A stretch of DNA of 64,000 bases from Strongyloides papillosus (Eukaryota; Nematoda; Chromadorea; Rhabditida; Strongyloididae): positions 2,170,001-2,234,000 of the forward strand of contig SRSI01000079.1 in the NCBI GenBank assembly GCA_005656395.1, in the 5' to 3' direction. The notes under the pieces are model-generated. The model made no database searches. It worked only from the letters and a program-made list of their open reading frames with translations, and had not been told where the DNA came from. Below are positions 13,001-24,856 of this stretch, piece by piece. The first letter of the stretch is position 1. Each line of letters begins with the position of its first letter. The position numbers were made by a program, and so were the translations under genes.

Positions 13001-13754
13001 TGAAAGTATTGGTGATAATGTTATAATTACTGATTTCACATTAACAAATGATATTTTATTTATTGTTATTAATAATCGTTATCTTTACAAATATCATTTG
13101 GCAACACGACAAATATCTCATTATCCAGACCTTCCTGAAGAGGTAGGAGATTGTAGTGTATTTGTTTCAAAGACAACCTCAATAATAATAATTGGGGATA
13201 AAAAAAAGTTCATTTATTTTTCATATTCATTAAAAAATAATAATTGGATAAAAATTAACAATAATAGCTATGATGAGTTAATTTCAAAAATTGTTGTTGG
13301 AGATAATGTCATTTGGGGATTAAGCCAAAAATTAGGATCACTATATTATTTGGAGAATTTTGATGAAACCGTCAATCCCAAAGGAGATAGATGGAGAAAA
13401 GCTATTGATATTAAAATTATCGATATAGCATTAAATTTAGATGATGGTAATGAACTTTTAATCTTAGATAAAAAAGGAATATTAAAAAAACATGATATTA
13501 TATCACTTCATTTGCCATTTAATGATTCTTTGAATTTTACAATCCCATCATCAGAAAAGTCAATTATCTATCAAGAGTACATCTCATCATTTAATGTAAA
13601 TTCAAGTCCACTTAAAAATAACATTCAATCACAAGATATTAATGTTGACAATGATGCTTTAAATTCTATTTCTATTAATTCATTTCTTCAAATAGTACCA
13701 AAAATTGCACGAAAAACTATTTCTGGAGTTACTTCTAAGATTTTTAACCATTAA
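10065..13754 (+). CDS. TECPR2: TECPR2-like WD40/tectonin beta-propeller protein
   Basis: An intronless ORF of 1,229 aa starting at the ATG at 10065. Seen: the N-terminal ~330 residues carry WD-like blades (for example a GIHDGR...W.EDGNYLYIGD block) preceded by a hydrophobic start resembling TECPR2. A charged linker covers about residues 370-590. The C-terminal half has repeated tectonin-type blades with patterns such as VWYLTKQGPFVKMN, GVWILSTG, ALDSSGCLWMLP and FLNSSGSLWIH. Known: TECPR2 pairs an N-terminal WD propeller with C-terminal TECPR repeats, binds Atg8-family proteins and supports ER export and autophagy. Human TECPR2 is somewhat longer (about 1,400 aa). The assignment rests on architecture and weak N-terminal similarity; HPS5-like or TECPR1-like proteins are alternatives. 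Confidence 0.7.
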   Translation: MFSNIKVLKEVVDCIPQSVDFGFTTVDICYIITTSDYLIFISKNGIVFPFFTSNCQCQSLPYIKFPTKSGTVSAIRVEDKLNYIAIGFDSGVVYILKLDDNCKPLKIDGIHDGRSIVDMIWSEDGNYLYIGDNWGHITLILINWISRIIQYKYLCIDGMPIVKMIVNKKESKLFYITNFSFVSLDLSDIYNIQRKVFNFEDDREELEYRGLLFLHFTSAEQLNEINVIDNEGFVYVFDLNNGKLKKQYSLDGCENIENCCLIPDKGIIFKEYRSLKYFVFEEVNDELILSPNNVWNIEDFNQVSFPLLNEDDEDLYNIVDICYHKQNEILFCLINPGICIAFSENSKNSLFLEELCIQESTKSEFLLTTEILNFTASTTKELIDKKMPSVLAKLDKIKNVASEKVVEKLEEARDGKFNDYIELPNTSLEIVYPFNVFKEISDDKEDSIELCVSKKPIKVKKNKKPYDKKLSSIEYLNEKISECNDNFPNLIEVSNTIINNTRPIRKKSPELSQESFIEIKTNYEYELEYQQYLLNNLPLKDDINKKITLDEECSSISIRSGESFKVKPFSISMVNEEIKDDKLINTSKCDIKNYINLSCHSISWNYFSLPYQIHSFTITSNFLITTSTNEWRCDYIELNNDKKWKKCINYPNDIIISNHSGTLLWKITKGKAFSPQCDNISNLSYIFSDYCDWKCQTPNDYVYDASFVDDDVWYLTKQGPFVKMNLPTMNILYHTPIKYNKNIVFDKISASSNGVWILSTGKCIIYARVGLHKCQMGVEWIKVKSIKRIPYNIVSIALHATFAFALDSSGCLWMLPDVTKKNALGSKKGWYKMYFDFILPKNTILMSDIDVSSKGMFIKNGCKLFYTSSGFINAHQFYSYDNHLTFYNFQKISNLSSNEVVLLHTNGDFYIFNTIDKKYKVINTDSVENCSDNKNINKIMMSNTNSVFFLNSSGSLWIHQKPSSLNYMTLNEWELISFNESIGDNVIITDFTLTNDILFIVINNRYLYKYHLATRQISHYPDLPEEVGDCSVFVSKTTSIIIIGDKKKFIYFSYSLKNNNWIKINNNSYDELISKIVVGDNVIWGLSQKLGSLYYLENFDETVNPKGDRWRKAIDIKIIDIALNLDDGNELLILDKKGILKKHDIISLHLPFNDSLNFTIPSSEKSIIYQEYISSFNVNSSPLKNNIQSQDINVDNDALNSISINSFLQIVPKIARKTISGVTSKIFNH

Positions 13755-14554
13755 ACTTTAACCACCATTTTTATATCTTATTCTAAAATAAAAGCTCTTT
13801 TTTAAAAAAAAATCATTTCTTTAAAGATTTTATTTATCCATACATTTTGTTACATTAAAATGTAATTTTTGACAAGAAGATGGATGGAATTCTTGATAAT
13901 ATGATTGAAAATAAATTTTTTTAATAAATAAACCTTATAAAGGAAATAGTTGTTTTGTATCCTTTTTCTCTTACATATTTATTCTCACATATATTTTTAT
14001 TTATATAAATATAGTCTTATATTTCTTTTTAAAATTATCATTAAAATTTTTATCTTTTTATCCTCATTAGTTTGATTAAAATTATATTCCATCATATAGT
14101 ATATGCCATTTGTTATATTTAATTGCAATTTTCCTTACATATACAAATATATTCCTCATTATAAAAGTAATAAGTATAAGTTATTTGAAAAACCTTATAA
14201 TAAATGGATAGCCTGAAGAAGTCTATTATAACCATATAGAAAGATTATTTTGCTTACTTTTAATGTATAACATATATTTTATAAACATCACTAACCATAA
14301 TATTAACTAATGATATCATTTACAGATTATTATTAAAATAATATTTTCTATAACTTCTATGCTAAAAGTAGATATATTTCTCCTCCAATATTTATTTTTT
14401 CTTTTAGGTCTAATTATTATTTAAAATATTTTACCTAATAAAAATGGCTACTTTCTAATTTTTTTTATATTATTATTATATCAAAATAAAATATAAAAAA
14501 AAATTTGAAATAGACAAAAAAAGAAATCAGGTTATTTAATTATTAATATTAAAT
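13755..14554. other. Intergenic region, no gene seen
   Basis: 800 bp of AT-rich DNA between two genes on the same strand. AATAAA-like signals follow the upstream stop (near 13788 and 13921). No ORF or repeat worth naming was found. Confidence 0.5.
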
Positions 14555-17500
14555 ATGACATCTCAGAATAAAGAACAAACTGAGGTTTTCTTTACTACTA
14601 ATAATAATGAAGTTATAAGTAGTAAAGAAAAAAACAATTTTAATATCATTCGAGGGAAATCATTTATTATTATTATTATGATTGGTGGAATTTTATTTTT
14701 TATTGTTGGTCTTCTTCTTATTAATTTTGGTAACGAAATATTTCATCCTCATGCACAATATAATGATGATCCATTTAATAATGTTTTTCAATACCTAAAT
14801 AAAGATAAAAATCGAACGTCAACGGGATTTTTGGAACCGGGTTTAAGAAAAGATAATTTAAATGATATTCCATCTATCTATATTACACATTCACCTAAAA
14901 ATATTAATTTACCTATATGGAGAAAAAATTTTATTTCTGGAAACAAAAGCATGCCATTATATATTAATAGTACTTCATATACCTTATCATCAATCCATAC
15001 ACGTTCAAAGGGAATCACTTTAACTCCATATTTGTATGAAATATTTTTTCAAATATATTATGATCGTATTTTGACGGAAAAAAATGAACCACAATATAAA
15101 TATAACAGTCTTGTTGTTAATATAACAATATATCTCCATTGTCATAAAAGAACCAATATTATCAAGTTAAATCAAAAAAATTTAACATTATGGGATAGAT
15201 CATTTAAGTTAGAGAAGATTAGCAATGGAGTCAATGAAAATATTGACTTAATTAATGTTATACTTAATGACCCACATGAAACTCTTGAATTTGTTGCTTC
15301 AAAAGATCTAATACCATCAAATAATTATTCACTATCACTTGCCTATTCTGTGTCACTTGATCACGATGATTTAGCTGGATTATATAAAATGACATATAGA
15401 ACCAATTCATCAGTTGATGGCATTGTTCTTGGAACACAATTACAAGCCGAGTTTGCAAGAAGATTATTTCCGTGTTATGATCAACCAGATATGAAGGCTG
15501 AATTTTTAATCTCTGTTCGCCATCCAACCTCAGCTAAGGTTATATCTAACTCACCACCAAGATTAACAGAAACATCTGGTAATGGTTATGAAACAACGTA
15601 TTTTTATAAGACAAAAAAAATGTCAACATATTTATTAGCTGTTGTTGTATCATTTTTTAGATATAAAGAAACAATGCATAATGATATTCCTATAAGAATA
15701 TACACAGAACCAATGAAGATAGATGGTGTTAATCTTGCACTAGAAACAACAAAGAAGTTATTAAAATATTATGAAAATTATTTTGATATTAAATATCCAT
15801 TACCCAAATTAGATATTCATACATTTCCACAAATGAGAGTACATGCCATGGAGAATTGGGGAATCATTACAATTAGAACAGATTTTCTCATCTACCAAAA
15901 AGATGTTCATACATATAAACATCGTTATGAAACAATAAAAACAATATCCCATGAAACATCACATATGTGGTTTGGGTGTCTTGTTACACCAACTAGTTGG
16001 GATCTTCTATGGTTAAACGAAGGTTTCGCTACATTTATGTCATTTAAAGGTGCTGAAGGTATTGGTTCTGAAAAAACATTATCTGATGGCTTATATTACT
16101 TTGATCTTCAAAATGCTTGCATGGACGCAGATCAAAAATTTTCTAATACTCATCCAATTATTCCAAGAGTAAAAAATACCAAATACATTGTAAAAAACAA
16201 AATTTTATACATTAAATCTGCTTTAATATTATTTATGATTGAAGAAGTTATTGGTGAAGAAATATTTAGAGAAAGTTTACATCAATTTATCAAAGAGAAT
16301 GCATATAAAAATGTCAATAACCAACAACTTCTTGAAACAATGGAATATGTTTTAGAAAAAAGAAAAGGTGATAATAATTTATTGCCAAAAAATATAACAT
16401 TAACAAAATTTGTTGAAGATTGGATACTTCAAGAAGGTTTCCCACTTGTAACAGTCACAAAAAATAAAGATAACTCTCTACATTTGGTACAAGAAGTTAT
16501 GGATTCAGAACACAATATAAATAATAGATTTGCTAATAAATGGACTATACCAATATTTATTCAAGATAATGTACCAGAAAATTATTCATTAAAATGGATA
16601 GTTACCGGTGAAAATTTAACTATCCATCAATATTCATTACCACTAGATCCACATTGTCGTGGTTATTATCGTATTAGATATACTGATGATATATATGATG
16701 AATTTTATCATACCTTAATAACAAATCATACTTCAATATCTATACCATCACGAGCACGTCTTATTGATGATGCTTTTACATTAGCTGAATTTAGTTACAT
16801 AGATTATTCAATACCATTGAAATTAATACAATATTTTACTAGAGAAAAAAATTATGTTCCAATCGCTGTATTTTTTAAACATTTTAAAAATTTAAAGAAA
16901 ATATATGGTCAAGAATCATTTTTTAAACAATTTACAAATTATACTAATGAACTTTTAAAATGTACCTACAATTATGTCAATAGTAAAGAATTTACTAATG
17001 ATGAATCATTTGTTGGATTTAGTTTAATAAGTGACGTAACAAGTTATGTTTGTGATAACGGTGATATTGAATGTATAAATGAAAGTTTAAAATTATTTAA
17101 CAATCTTAAAATAATATGTGCTCAATCTAGATTGTCTAATTCAAGTTGTAATACAATACCAACATATAGAAAACAAATCGTTTATCAGGCTGCAGCAAGA
17201 TATGGTGATAAAAGTGCTTTTGATTTCTTACTAAGAAAATATAAAGAAGAAGATTATGCAACAGAAAAAAAAATTATTAGAGCTGCATTACTATGTACCA
17301 AAAATGAGCATTTATTTTTAATGTTCCTAAAAAATTCACTTTTTGAATTGGATGGTATGCCATTACTTGGAGATTTAAGACAATTTGTCTATGATGTTTA
17401 TCTTTTTTCAAGTCACGGAAGAATTGTTAGAAAACTTATTATGGATAAAACTTATTTTGAAGCACTATATGTTAAATATAAATCCATACCAGTGCATTTT

Positions 17501-17743
17501 TCATATTTTTTTAGATTTTTAAATGCCTATTGTGATAATGATGAACAGTATGAGGAGCTAAAAAGTTTTTATCAACGTGAAGATGAGAATGTTAAACAAC
17601 TTGGTCCTGCAGTTATGGCGGAGATTAAGAAAAATTTAGTTGAATGTCAAAAAAGAATCAAAAATAGGAAAAGCAAAAATTTCAAAAGATTGGAGGAAGC
17701 TTTATTTGAAATAAAAAAATCTTATACAATTAAATGTGATTAA
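14555..17743 (+). CDS. Type II membrane M1 aminopeptidase (APN-like)
   Basis: An intronless ORF of 1,062 aa. Seen: a short cytoplasmic N-terminus, one signal-anchor helix at about residues 34-56, an M1 N-terminal domain, the exopeptidase motif as HAMEN (430-434) followed by WG, and the zinc site HETSH (466-470) with the third ligand E489 at the canonical HExxH-x18-E spacing. A Tyr in ILYIKSA further on is the likely transition-state Tyr. An ERAP1-type C-terminal domain follows. Known: M1 enzymes remove N-terminal residues from peptides. Nematode gut members are surface-anchored, so I infer an ectoenzyme. Odd: the usual first Gly of GxMEN is His, and the usual KGA after the Tyr is KSA. Several Asn-x-Ser/Thr sites are present. 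Activity is likely but specificity may be altered. Confidence 0.88.
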   Translation: MTSQNKEQTEVFFTTNNNEVISSKEKNNFNIIRGKSFIIIIMIGGILFFIVGLLLINFGNEIFHPHAQYNDDPFNNVFQYLNKDKNRTSTGFLEPGLRKDNLNDIPSIYITHSPKNINLPIWRKNFISGNKSMPLYINSTSYTLSSIHTRSKGITLTPYLYEIFFQIYYDRILTEKNEPQYKYNSLVVNITIYLHCHKRTNIIKLNQKNLTLWDRSFKLEKISNGVNENIDLINVILNDPHETLEFVASKDLIPSNNYSLSLAYSVSLDHDDLAGLYKMTYRTNSSVDGIVLGTQLQAEFARRLFPCYDQPDMKAEFLISVRHPTSAKVISNSPPRLTETSGNGYETTYFYKTKKMSTYLLAVVVSFFRYKETMHNDIPIRIYTEPMKIDGVNLALETTKKLLKYYENYFDIKYPLPKLDIHTFPQMRVHAMENWGIITIRTDFLIYQKDVHTYKHRYETIKTISHETSHMWFGCLVTPTSWDLLWLNEGFATFMSFKGAEGIGSEKTLSDGLYYFDLQNACMDADQKFSNTHPIIPRVKNTKYIVKNKILYIKSALILFMIEEVIGEEIFRESLHQFIKENAYKNVNNQQLLETMEYVLEKRKGDNNLLPKNITLTKFVEDWILQEGFPLVTVTKNKDNSLHLVQEVMDSEHNINNRFANKWTIPIFIQDNVPENYSLKWIVTGENLTIHQYSLPLDPHCRGYYRIRYTDDIYDEFYHTLITNHTSISIPSRARLIDDAFTLAEFSYIDYSIPLKLIQYFTREKNYVPIAVFFKHFKNLKKIYGQESFFKQFTNYTNELLKCTYNYVNSKEFTNDESFVGFSLISDVTSYVCDNGDIECINESLKLFNNLKIICAQSRLSNSSCNTIPTYRKQIVYQAAARYGDKSAFDFLLRKYKEEDYATEKKIIRAALLCTKNEHLFLMFLKNSLFELDGMPLLGDLRQFVYDVYLFSSHGRIVRKLIMDKTYFEALYVKYKSIPVHFSYFFRFLNAYCDNDEQYEELKSFYQREDENVKQLGPAVMAEIKKNLVECQKRIKNRKSKNFKRLEEALFEIKKSYTIKCD

Positions 17744-17974
17744 TTATTACACAGCTTTTATGCTTATTTTTTCCTATAACTTGTTGCTTTAAATAATTAC
17801 TTTAAAATAAATTTTCTATTTTATGAATCCTCTCTTCCATTATTATTTCCTTATCAATAAACACCACCACATCAATATTTTTTTATCTATAAAAACAAAA
17901 TAACAATTTAACAACTGGTTAACAAGCAAAATTATTAGAAATTTTTAATATTTATTTTACAAATATTCAATCAT

Positions 17975-20900
17975 TTATTGGGAAAAATTGAAATTTCGTT
18001 GGCAACTGGTATTTGGATCAAAATTAAAACCTCCAGAAGCTTCCACATTCTTTGATTGTATTTGAAGTTTAACGGTTTGACAATGATTAACTAACTTCTC
18101 CAAATCAACTGCTTTAGGGGCTTCAATTTGGGTCATTTTCTGGAACAAGGCCGCATCTGTTGTTTGAAGATTTTGGAAAACATCTAAAAATCTTGTATAA
18201 ATGTTCAGATTTTCATCTAAATCAAGTTTATTATTAAAGGCATCAACTTCTGTTTCCTCAATATATCCATTGAATTCACCAGCATCCTCATCAGAATCAA
18301 AGTCACTACCTGGATCAACGCCTCCATTTTCCATGATCTTTGCCTTTCTTACGGATTTTCTTCTTTCAAATTCCAGTGTAAATTCATCGACCTCATCCTC
18401 ATCATCATCCAACTCAGATTCATCACCAGACTGTTCAACATCACTATCACCACTTTCAGAATCAAATTGCCCTTTCATACATTTTTGGTACTCATCAAAT
18501 AACTCAATTAGAACTGAAGTAATATGTCCACCATTCTCATCAATACATTTAGGCCTTATATTTTGAGGTAATTGAAGAGCCATAAGTAATGCAAGAATTG
18601 CAAGTTTACGATCATGATATCCCTCTATACTTTTAACATTCTTCAAAAGTTCAAAATAGATGTATTCTAAGGTACCTTGTTTATGTGGTTCCAGATTATT
18701 TACATAAGATAAGAAACCTTCACTATTAACATAGAAAGCAGCGATAAGAACCAAAAGGCACCTTGGTTTAAGTTCCTCATGTGGTGGATCAATATCATGT
18801 TGAAGTCTTTCCAGTACCAATTGACAAATATTTGGATGAATTTCCAATATACTATTCCCACATTCAACTATAATACATTCCAAAAATTTCGCAGCATGAA
18901 GTTGATTATCTTCTCCATAATCTAAATCTTTTAGAACCTTCTCACATAGTGCTAAAACTTTTTGAAGTCTATCTGGTTGAGCAAGGAATCCTTCACTACT
19001 GGAACAAAGATATGTATGTAGGACAGGCATAATTTCATAGAATGTTGATGCATCGGTTTCCATGGTGTCAATAATGTCATCAAAAACACTCCACATTGCT
19101 GGTGAAGCCTTTGTAGCAATACAACTTTGTACCATACTAAAAGCTTCCTCATAAAAATCAGATGCATATGATTTGAAGATAGCCGAAACTGTAGCATGGA
19201 CAGTTGGTTCTACAATTGTTATAACTTCAGGACGATCCTCGATAAGTGAAAGGATTGTTACCATAGTAGAAAGTACTCCCATTATTGTAATTGTACGATC
19301 ATTCTCAGGATCAGTGTTGCTGGACTCGATTAATCGAGTAAAAAGGGCGGCCAATTCATTGACAATATGATGGGCAATAGGAATCATATCATCCATAAAC
19401 GTTTCAATTAAATCCTCCATAACAGGTGTTAATTCCTCTACCTCAGTTTCGGCTACCAGTCTTAAAACTTCTGTCAAAATATCTTTAACACGGGGTTTCA
19501 ATAACTCAGCAACATTTGGTTGATTTTCAATAAGACTTTGAATAGCAATTGCAGCTTCAACTTTTACAGGAAGTTCCGAATCTTGGGTAAGTCTAATAAA
19601 TAGTCCCTCCAAAACTTTATTTAAATATTTTGGTGTGCGGTAAGAACATTCGCTGTACTGTTTGATACACCAACAAGCACGAGCTCTTAAAAATCTTATT
19701 TCACTACTAAGACGGGAAGTAAACTGGGTTTCAATAAGTTTTTCAACTTCGCCCTTAAATTTCTTATTCTTAACAAGAGATGTAGCGAGCTCTCCAATCA
19801 TATGAAGTGATCCATCAATATCTGTTGGATTTTGTGAATTATTAATTGTGTTAAGGAGAAAAGTGAGAAAAGATGGAAGAATATCTTTTCTCTTGGCAGC
19901 TGCTTGAATAACCAAAACTGAAGCTGTACTCGGATCATGAATTTCGTCGAAGTAGTTATATTTTAGTTGGATATATTCAGCTGGGTCATCCTCCCAAAGT
20001 TCTTCATCTTCTTCAGTATGCTTTAATAGTGGGAACATTAGTTTCTCAGTTATTTCAAATAAGTGTGGTTTGACAGCTTTCCAAGTCTTTGAATGTGCAA
20101 TTCCTGTTGCAATGTGACTTAAAGCATAGTATATAACTTGATCACTAACATATCCACCATTAGCCTTATGAAGACATAATTTTAACATTTGTTCAATACA
20201 TGGTATTGTAAGATGTTCATTGAATGCTGCAGCAATAGCTTCATGCTCTGCCTCAACAGTATTTACAACACCATATTTTTCAAAGAAACGTGAGACGATC
20301 TTAGCAGCCCACTTCTTGTGCTTCCACCATATAGAACTAGCCTTATCTTCACTATCTAGACTTTCCAATTCAGGTGGAGTTGGAGTTTCTAAGACCTGAA
20401 CACATAATTTAATCCATTGTAAGAGTGATTCTGTTTTAAGGAAATCCTTTGGAATAAAACATTGAACAATTCGGTAGAAAATTTTCAAAACAAGTTTTTG
20501 TATGAATACCGATTCTTGCGATAAGTCACTGAGTAATAAGCATACTCTGTCATACAAATATGGGAAAACATTTGACATAACCTCAATCATTGGAGCTTTA
20601 TCCTTTCCTCTCCTATATTCATAAACTTTAGCCATTCTATAAAGAAGATTAAGACCTGCATTCCAGTTTTCTCCAGTAGTTGTTTGAAGAAGTGCTACAA
20701 TGGTTGGATAAAATTGGGGCCATTTATCAGGATAGTCTGAACGAATTAATGTTTGACTGGCAGACAATAACTGTACTTGAAGAGCTGATGGCGATTTGAC
20801 TATACAATCAATTATGTGCTGGCGAATGACATCCTTATCAGCATCTGGGATTGTGATAGTATTTTCCTCCTCTGAACCATCAGTATTCCAGGCACGATAG

Positions 20901-21133
20901 ACAAAATTTTTAAAAAAAATAGCTGCTGCCTGACGCGTCACAATTTCTTCTGTATCAGATACCAAGATTTCCAATATAACTTGAGCAAATCCAGTCATTC
21001 CTTCAATCTATTAGCAAATTTAATTATATTCACAATTTTTTTAACTTACTTCAGTAAGATATTGATTAGCCTCCTTTTGATGCTCAGAATTAGTAGTAGC
21101 TTTTAGAGCTTCAATAATTTTAACACGCTCCAT
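17975..21133 (-). CDS. IPO7: Importin-7/8-type beta-karyopherin
   Basis: Two exons on the minus strand, 21133-21050 and 21007-17975, join over a 42-nt intron (GTAAGT...AATAG) to give 1,038 aa, about the size of human importin-7. Seen: an importin-beta N-terminal domain with the RQAAAIFFKNFV segment, HEAT-like helical repeats throughout, and near the C-terminus a long acidic stretch followed by EFTLEFERR-like sequence, as in IPO7/IPO8. Known: these Ran-GTP-dependent receptors carry ribosomal proteins, histones and some SMADs/MAPKs into the nucleus. The short first exon is supported because it supplies the missing start of the domain. An acceptor-like TTTTTTATAG about 21 nt before the ATG may be an SL trans-splice site. 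The gene is convergent with the aminopeptidase gene. Confidence 0.9.
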
Positions 21134-21814
21134 TTTTACTAATTGTAATGTACCCTATAAAAAATAAAAATTTACAATAAAATAAAATTAAAAAATAGCA
21201 CTAAGGGTGATAAAATTTTTACAACTGATGTAGTTATAGTAAATTGTATCTCATATAAATGATATAAAATTACATCAGACAGTATTCATGGGAACAATAA
21301 ATTAATTTTCCAACTGCACAAAATATCTGTTCAAGAGAAAATGTTTGGGCTTTCATCACCTCAAGAGAATTAATAGTATGTAAAACAGAATAAAACAGAA
21401 GAAATTTAGAAACAATAATTACTTATACTTACTATAATGTGGCAATTGATGTAACGGAGCAATTTTAGAATTGGGGGTCCATCTTTTAGCTGTTATAGCT
21501 TAATTATTTTTGCATTTTTTTTAACTTTTTGAATGTTAATACAAGCAGCAACTCGCTTCGCTCGTCGCTACTTGCCCTCAGGGCTTGTGCTTTTATTTCT
21601 TAATTAGCAAACTCGCTATGTTTGTTACTGTTTGTGTACAATATTTTTTTTCTTTTAAAATATGGAAAAATATATAAAAAAACTTAAATATCTTTTGTTC
21701 ATTATAATTTTTAATTTAATTTTTATACCTTTATCATAGATGAAGAAAAATAGTCAACAACTAATAATTATTATAATAAAATAACTGAGGTATTGTTTTC
21801 CAAGTTGGTCTATC
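21134..21814. other. Intergenic region with a GC-rich island
   Basis: Upstream of the importin gene and downstream of the LINE. It holds the GC-rich island annotated separately at about 21541-21597. The rest is AT-rich with no ORF of note. Confidence 0.45.
21541..21597. repeat. GC-rich ~50-bp dispersed island, copy 1
   Basis: A sharp GC-rich block in AT-rich DNA, with core CTCGCTTCGCTCGTC and a shared end (CAGGGCTT). A similar block lies at 53759-53806 in the same orientation. Both are flanked by A/T runs. Function unknown; it could be the end of a transposon or a structural motif. Confidence 0.6.
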
Positions 21815-24590
21815 TTACGCTGTATGGTAAGTATTTCTAACACCTAATTTTTTAAATAAATTGTCCATTAATCTTTGCCTAGGACGACCAGTTTTTCTCT
21901 TGTCTTTAAAGTAACAAAGAAGTATTGTTTTTTCTAAAGAATTACTTTTTCTTAGTTGATGACCAATATATTTTAACTGGATATCGATAACATATTCATC
22001 CATAGGCTTAATATTCAGCATTTTGTAAAGATCCCGGTTATGAGAATAAGTATTATCTAGTTTATTCCATAATCTAATATTGAAAATTCTTCTTAAAATA
22101 GATCTCTCAGTTTTAGCCAATGAATTAACAACAGTCTTGTTTATGGTCCAAGTTTGGCAACTATACAACATCGTTGGTCTAATAATGCTGTCAAAAATGT
22201 ATTTTTTAACATCCAAATTTCCCAACCGAGCAAAAGATTTGTATTTATGATAAGCGCGCCATGCTTTTGAGGTAGCAATATGGGTAAAAGGTCTAATAAT
22301 TTTTAAACTTATAGGTTTACCTAAATAAGTAAAAGTTTCAACCATTTCTATATTCTTACATTTGAAAGATGAATCTGACGCCATGATAAAAGATTCTTAT
22401 TGTTAATCAATAAACCAATGTTTTGCTATAATTAACTAACAATTGAATATTTTCTTTAAATGAAGTAGCATCATTAGATATTATTGCGGTATCGTCTGCA
22501 TAGCATATCATGTTGTATTGATGACCCCAAATAGCAAATTTCTTGTTAAGTTTACTATCAATAAGTCTTTAATGCCTTCCAAACCAATAATAAAGAGAAC
22601 AGGGCTTAACGGGCAACCTTGTTTCACTCCTTTTTCTATTCTTACCCATTTACCAAGAACATTAGCTTTAAGATCAGAGTTGAGATCCATAATAATTTTT
22701 ATTAATTGAGATTCAAAACCACATAGTGCTAATGTTTCATAAATTCTCTCTCTTATGATTGTATCAAAAGCCTTAGTAATAGTCTAGAAAAGCTACACCA
22801 ATTTCTCATTGATATTTATATGCCTTTACCAAAATATTTTCAACTACAAGAATAGCATCACAAGTGCTTCTATTTTTGCGGAAACCATATTGGTAAGGAC
22901 CTATTTTTTTGAAGACGATTCTGCATGCGACTAAGAATAAGTGATGAAAATATCTTATACACATGTGACGTCAAGCTCAATGGTCTAAAATTGTATATCT
23001 GATTTTGATTCTTTCTTGTGTAGAATAGAATTATAGACTTTCTTCCATTCTTTACGTGTTAAACAATTTTAACATAAAAAATTGAATCTATCAGTCAATA
23101 TTTGAATCAAAATTCTTCCACAAAATCTTAAAACATCGGAACACATTTTAGCTGGTCCAACCATTTTGAATCTTCCCATTGACAAAAGAGTTCTAGAAAC
23201 TTCATCTTCCAAGAAAGGAAGGACTTCATCTTTATTGTTATCTAGATACTTAAAATTTGAAAGAGCAGCCTTTGCCATTTTAGCATCATTATCGTTCATA
23301 TTATATTGTTCATTATAAAACGATATTCCATCATTTGTTGAAATTTCATAAACTTCTCTTCTCGTCATTAGTTGTTTTCGTGCTTTCTTAATTGATTGAC
23401 GTTTTTCTAACGCATTCATAATAACCTTACTACGATGTGTTTCCAGATCAAGCGACGTTTGAATTCTTAATGATTTCTTAGAATACTTAGTTCTAATAAT
23501 AGCACACTTATATCTTTTACCGAATTGTTAGATTTTCTTACCAACTTTAGTTCATTAATAAGTTGTTTTCTGCGAGCAAACATATCCAATGTTTTAGATG
23601 AATAATAGCTTATTTTGGTGTCATTTCCATTGCTTTTCTGTGTATTTTCAGAATTATCTTAGTGAAGTTCACGTAGTCTTTATCAATATCAAACTCTTGA
23701 GAATCAGCACATTTTTTCCACTCTTTAAAAGAAGAAGCAGCTAATTGTTCAATAATATCTTCATGGTCTGGCTTCCATTTTTTCTGGAGATAAAATTTTT
23801 TCTTATTTAATTTTTGTACACTTTGATACTTTGTTTTTTATTGAACCCAAAAGTAGTTTGTAATCACTGAATGTAGGGTTGAACTTGGAATGTGTTAAAG
23901 CATTTATATCATAAAAAATGAGTGATCAGAAGACAGAATATAATCCAACTGTTTGATACAATATCTGTTTGAATGTATAGATTCTGCTTCTTCCAGGTCC
24001 ACTTGAGATTTTTTCTTTTAGGATAAAAAGAAGATATGTTAAAAAGTTTTTGTTCGTCACATAAAGCTCTTAACCTATCACCCTTTGAATTTCTTTCTCC
24101 AAAAGAGAATATATGATTAAACATATTATTTTCACAATCCAACTTCTGCATTAAAATCTCCCATAACAATAGCATAACTATCATCAGATTTCTATGTTTC
24201 GTAATAAAGCGGTTAAATTCAATGAAAAAATTGTTCTTAACATTTCATCAGAGGATTCTGTGGGAGCATAGCCTACACCAATAAACCATTTTGTTCTAGA
24301 ACCTTCAAAAGATAGTCTAATAAAACCCATTCTGGGGAATAATGCCCATTCATGTAATTTATATTTTTCTGCCAAAATCAGAAAGCCTACACCTGCATTA
24401 CCATTCAATGATTCACTATGCATTAATAAACAGTTCTTTAGATCATTAGTTTCAATTACTTTGTGTTTTTGTCTAACTTCAGTCAGTGCAATAATGTTAA
24501 TATTTAATTTAATTGCTCATTTATGAGATTATCTACCAAACCTTTACTCAATGATCGACAGTTGTATGTACCCATAAACATATTTGATGA
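21815..24590 (-). mobile_element. Degenerate APE-type LINE (RTE-like) retrotransposon
   Basis: Read on the minus strand the pieces come in order. The endonuclease start is near 24580 (GTYNCRSLS), then a GVGFLI/GYAPT endonuclease block (24423-24184) and a GERNSKGDRL block (24184-23909). RT N-terminal parts follow (23419-23069), then KGVKQGCPLSPVLF (22690-22508), the YADD catalytic box at 22502-22491, and the C-terminal LINE tail (22384-21815) with the IRPTMLYSCQTW and KTGRPRQR motifs. Known: this is the order of an APE endonuclease plus RT in non-LTR elements, and the motif wording resembles RTE-like endonuclease-reverse transcriptases. Frameshifts and stops break the frame into at least six pieces, so it is a dead copy. 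Its exact 5' end and target duplication were not found. Confidence 0.85.
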
Positions 24591-24856
24591 CAATTTTGAT
24601 TACAATATTAGAATATACCAGTAGTATAGATTTAATGGGTTAATTTACTCAATATGTGTTATAATTAGCGCAATAAAAAGATGACGATGTATGGATAACA
24701 CCAATTTTATCAAACCCTCCACGACTAAGATAAGTACGTACGCTTCAAAGGGTAGATTTACCTGATTGTTTCAATAATATTAAGAGAAAATTATAAAACA
24801 ACCACTCTCTATGAGAGCAAAAGGAAAAACAAGTTTAGACGTCAAAAATCTTTAAA

